A stretch of 64,000 bases of DNA, taken from contig CP065009.1 in NCBI GenBank assembly GCA_016699755.1, positions 1,178,001-1,242,000 of the forward strand. Direction: 5' to 3'. The notes beneath the pieces were generated by a model, which saw nothing but the letters and a program-made list of their open reading frames with translations, was not told where the DNA came from and did no database searches. Source of the stretch: Candidatus Peregrinibacteria bacterium. Lineage in GTDB: Bacteria; Patescibacteriota; Gracilibacteria; CAIRYL01; GCA-016699755. The number at the start of each line of letters is the position of its first letter. The stretch's first letter is position 1. The position numbers were made by a program, and so were the translations under genes. Of this stretch, positions 62,423 to 64,000 are shown piece after piece.

Positions 62423-64000
62423 CTATACTAAAGGGGTTTGGGGGTTGTTAAGCTGTGGATTTACTGTTGTTTTTGCCAGTATTCTTACGCTTCTCTTTTC
62501 TAGGTCTCGTGAGACGAGTGACATTTCATGTATACGATCGTTGGGGATGTTATTGTAGTATATCCACTGAAGAGCATTTATCATGTCGCTCATAGAAATA
62601 GGGGCGCTTTCTTTGTATTTTTCATCGTATCTTTGTCCGAGAGGGGAAGAAGCCGACCCACTTGCGACTCGGTTTTTTGCACCATCTCCACGAAAGATTC
62701 CCGAAAAAACCTCTAAGAACTCCTCTATTCCTACCTCATTGAGCTTATCGTCAGGAGTTCTTGTTTGCTGATTACCATTCTGTTTTTGCGATTCCTGCTT
62801 ATTGTGTTGTTTTTTTGTTCTCGTTAGTGCTTGACGAAAAGCTCCGCTTCCCCGTTCTCCAAAATCAATGCACGAGAAAAAATCTTCATATTTCCCATAG
62901 AGATTCCAGTATTTCTGCTCTTCTGATCCACTCAGTGATTGAAGCTTGTTGAAGACCATGTTTTCGGGGTGCAACGCACTATCGATTGTTTTTTTCTGCA
63001 ACATTGTTACACCACCATGACTTATGCCAAGCCCCGCCATAGCGTAGGCAAGACTCGTGGAGTTCGGTTTTCGAATAAAAACAAGGATATTCATCAAAAA
63101 CATCATTATTCCACTCATGGTAGCTATTCCTGCGGGGAGTCCTTCAAAACTAGTGAGCTGTTTTGCAAAATTTCCGGCATTTGAATAGTCGAAATCTTCT
63201 TTATTTGCCATCTTTCCGTTTGCTCCAAGTATCATTTTTCCTTGAGGGAGTATTTGAAACCCCGAGCCTTCCATGAGGTTTTTTTTGTATTGTTCTGGTA
63301 TTTTTTTGAAATCTGTTTCGAGTTTTTTTTGAGCATCAATCGCCAATTCATAAAGTGCAATATGGAGGAGTTCGTTTTGAAATTTCGACATGCCTTTTGC
63401 GGAAAGTCCTGTTTCTTCTTCTCCTGCCGTCGCCTGTTCTCTGCCCTTTGTGGCATCGGCCTTTCCTATTTCTCGAGCTATTTTTTCGAGATTTTTTGGT
63501 GAGAATCGAATATTTTCGCCTTCCGCTGTAATATCTGCGATGAGTTGTTGTATTTCTAATACACGATCAGGAGTTTCTACTTTTCCCGTGCGGAGGTATT
63601 CCATGAGCGGTGCAAGGCGCGTATCAACTTCCCCCCCTCTTACCAAAAGGTTGGTCTTCATAGCATCTACCTGCCCCCTTGCCACGCTTGGGAGACTGAA
63701 CTCGTTGTGAGATCCTTCTATTTTTTCTGTCGCATTCTCCAGAGTAAAATTTTTTCCGAGAGGAATATTTTTGAGATACGCCTCTACTTGTGGAGCCTCT
63801 ATCATCCCCGAGGTGAGAAGTTTTGAGAGGAGAAGAGTACTAAAGGCAAGAAGGTGTCCTCCGTATGCCTCCCTTTCGCTTTCTGTCATCTTTTTTTCTT
63901 CACGTTGTCGCAAAAGCATTCCTATGGGTGATTTTTCAGTGCTCCCCGAAATGCCAAGAAATACTTTTATTTTTTCGGCATCTTGTGGAAGAATCGTGTT
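62423..64000 (-). CDS. Unrecognised large helical membrane-associated protein (partial, 5' end outside window)
   Basis: At least 525 residues in the window; the frame is open through the right edge, so the start lies outside. Internal ATGs at 63919 and just downstream are probably not starts. It is mostly helical and charged, with two moderately hydrophobic segments in the middle (GIATMSGIMMFLMNILVFI and the following SLAYAMAGLGISHGGV). The C-terminal part has Gln/Asn-rich linkers. No family was recognised. It is the upstream partner of the tail-anchored and VirB6-like genes. Confidence 0.65.
   Translation of the reverse strand, partial: NTILPQDAEKIKVFLGISGSTEKSPIGMLLRQREEKKMTESEREAYGGHLLAFSTLLLSKLLTSGMIEAPQVEAYLKNIPLGKNFTLENATEKIEGSHNEFSLPSVARGQVDAMKTNLLVRGGEVDTRLAPLMEYLRTGKVETPDRVLEIQQLIADITAEGENIRFSPKNLEKIAREIGKADATKGREQATAGEEETGLSAKGMSKFQNELLHIALYELAIDAQKKLETDFKKIPEQYKKNLMEGSGFQILPQGKMILGANGKMANKEDFDYSNAGNFAKQLTSFEGLPAGIATMSGIMMFLMNILVFIRKPNSTSLAYAMAGLGISHGGVTMLQKKTIDSALHPENMVFNKLQSLSGSEEQKYWNLYGKYEDFFSCIDFGERGSGAFRQALTRTKKQHNKQESQKQNGNQQTRTPDDKLNEVGIEEFLEVFSGIFRGDGAKNRVASGSASSPLGQRYDEKYKESAPISMSDMINALQWIYYNNIPNDRIHEMSLVSRDLEKRSVRILAKTTVNPQLNNPQTPLV

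Noticed and set aside
1..64000. UGA recoded as glycine or tryptophan
   Set aside because: TGA ends the transketolase N-terminal subunit, slipin and the giant PKD gene at natural C-termini, and no conserved protein needs TGA read as sense.

Overview
The window looks like a chromosomal segment from a member of the Candidate Phyla Radiation (Patescibacteria). This placement is inferred from gene content, not from a marker phylogeny. The signs are: a large SLH-domain S-layer protein, tiny VirB2-like pilins next to very large PKD-domain surface proteins, a VirB6-like membrane protein, a threonyl-tRNA synthetase without its TGS domain, and compact gene packing with few Shine-Dalgarno sites. UGA acts as a stop here (the split transketolase genes meet at an ATGA overlap, and the slipin gene ends in TGA at the family-typical place). 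That argues against the UGA=Gly code of Absconditabacteria and Gracilibacteria. The biosynthetic content (purines, riboflavin, queuosine, MEP isoprenoids, aspartate kinase, peptidoglycan) suggests one of the less reduced lineages, for example a Peregrinibacteria-like organism. No rRNA, tRNA, CRISPR array or intact transposon was found.

Layout. 1-9 kb: anaerobic ribonucleotide reductase (cut by the left edge, with a tandem NrdR-box pair upstream), an RluA-type pseudouridine synthase, signal peptidase I, a pheT-lysC-queH operon and enolase. 9-19 kb: a FecR-domain protein, an orphan sufB, a PfkB sugar/nucleoside kinase, a bactofilin-like membrane protein, an rpiB-membrane protein-rpe operon, a purQ gene fused to a PurS-like domain, and a LysM/M23 peptidase. 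19.3-19.5 kb: a structured RNA candidate with promoter and U-tract. 19.5-26.5 kb: miaA, recA and the S-layer protein. 26.5-36 kb: a PEGA-domain protein with cysS, a glycosyltransferase, a solute-binding lipoprotein, thrS, rpmG, xerC and murI. 36-44 kb: murJ, a KhpB/Jag-type RNA-binding protein, an orphan ABC permease, dxr, dnaN, an AT-rich gap, a GlmU-like nucleotidyltransferase and a solo ComEC-type hydrolase. 44.3-51.7 kb: a promoter followed by two small pilin-like proteins and two giant PKD proteins. 51.7-59.4 kb: HU, a slipin, a decayed AT-rich two-gene remnant, split transketolase, fmt, rbfA, queD, ribBA and purM. 59.4-64 kb: a leftward operon of a VirB6/TrbL-like protein and two unrecognised proteins, cut by the right edge.

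How the genes fit together. Enolase, RpiB, Rpe and transketolase cover lower glycolysis and the non-oxidative pentose phosphate pathway. PurQ(S) and PurM are consecutive purine steps. QueD and QueH mark queuosine synthesis. Dxr feeds isoprenoids, including the prenyl donor used by MiaA. MurI, MurJ and possibly KhpB serve the cell wall. The least explained material is envelope-facing: the pilin/PKD cluster, which carries a 187-bp perfect internal repeat, the VirB6-like operon, the S-layer protein, and several membrane proteins of unknown role.
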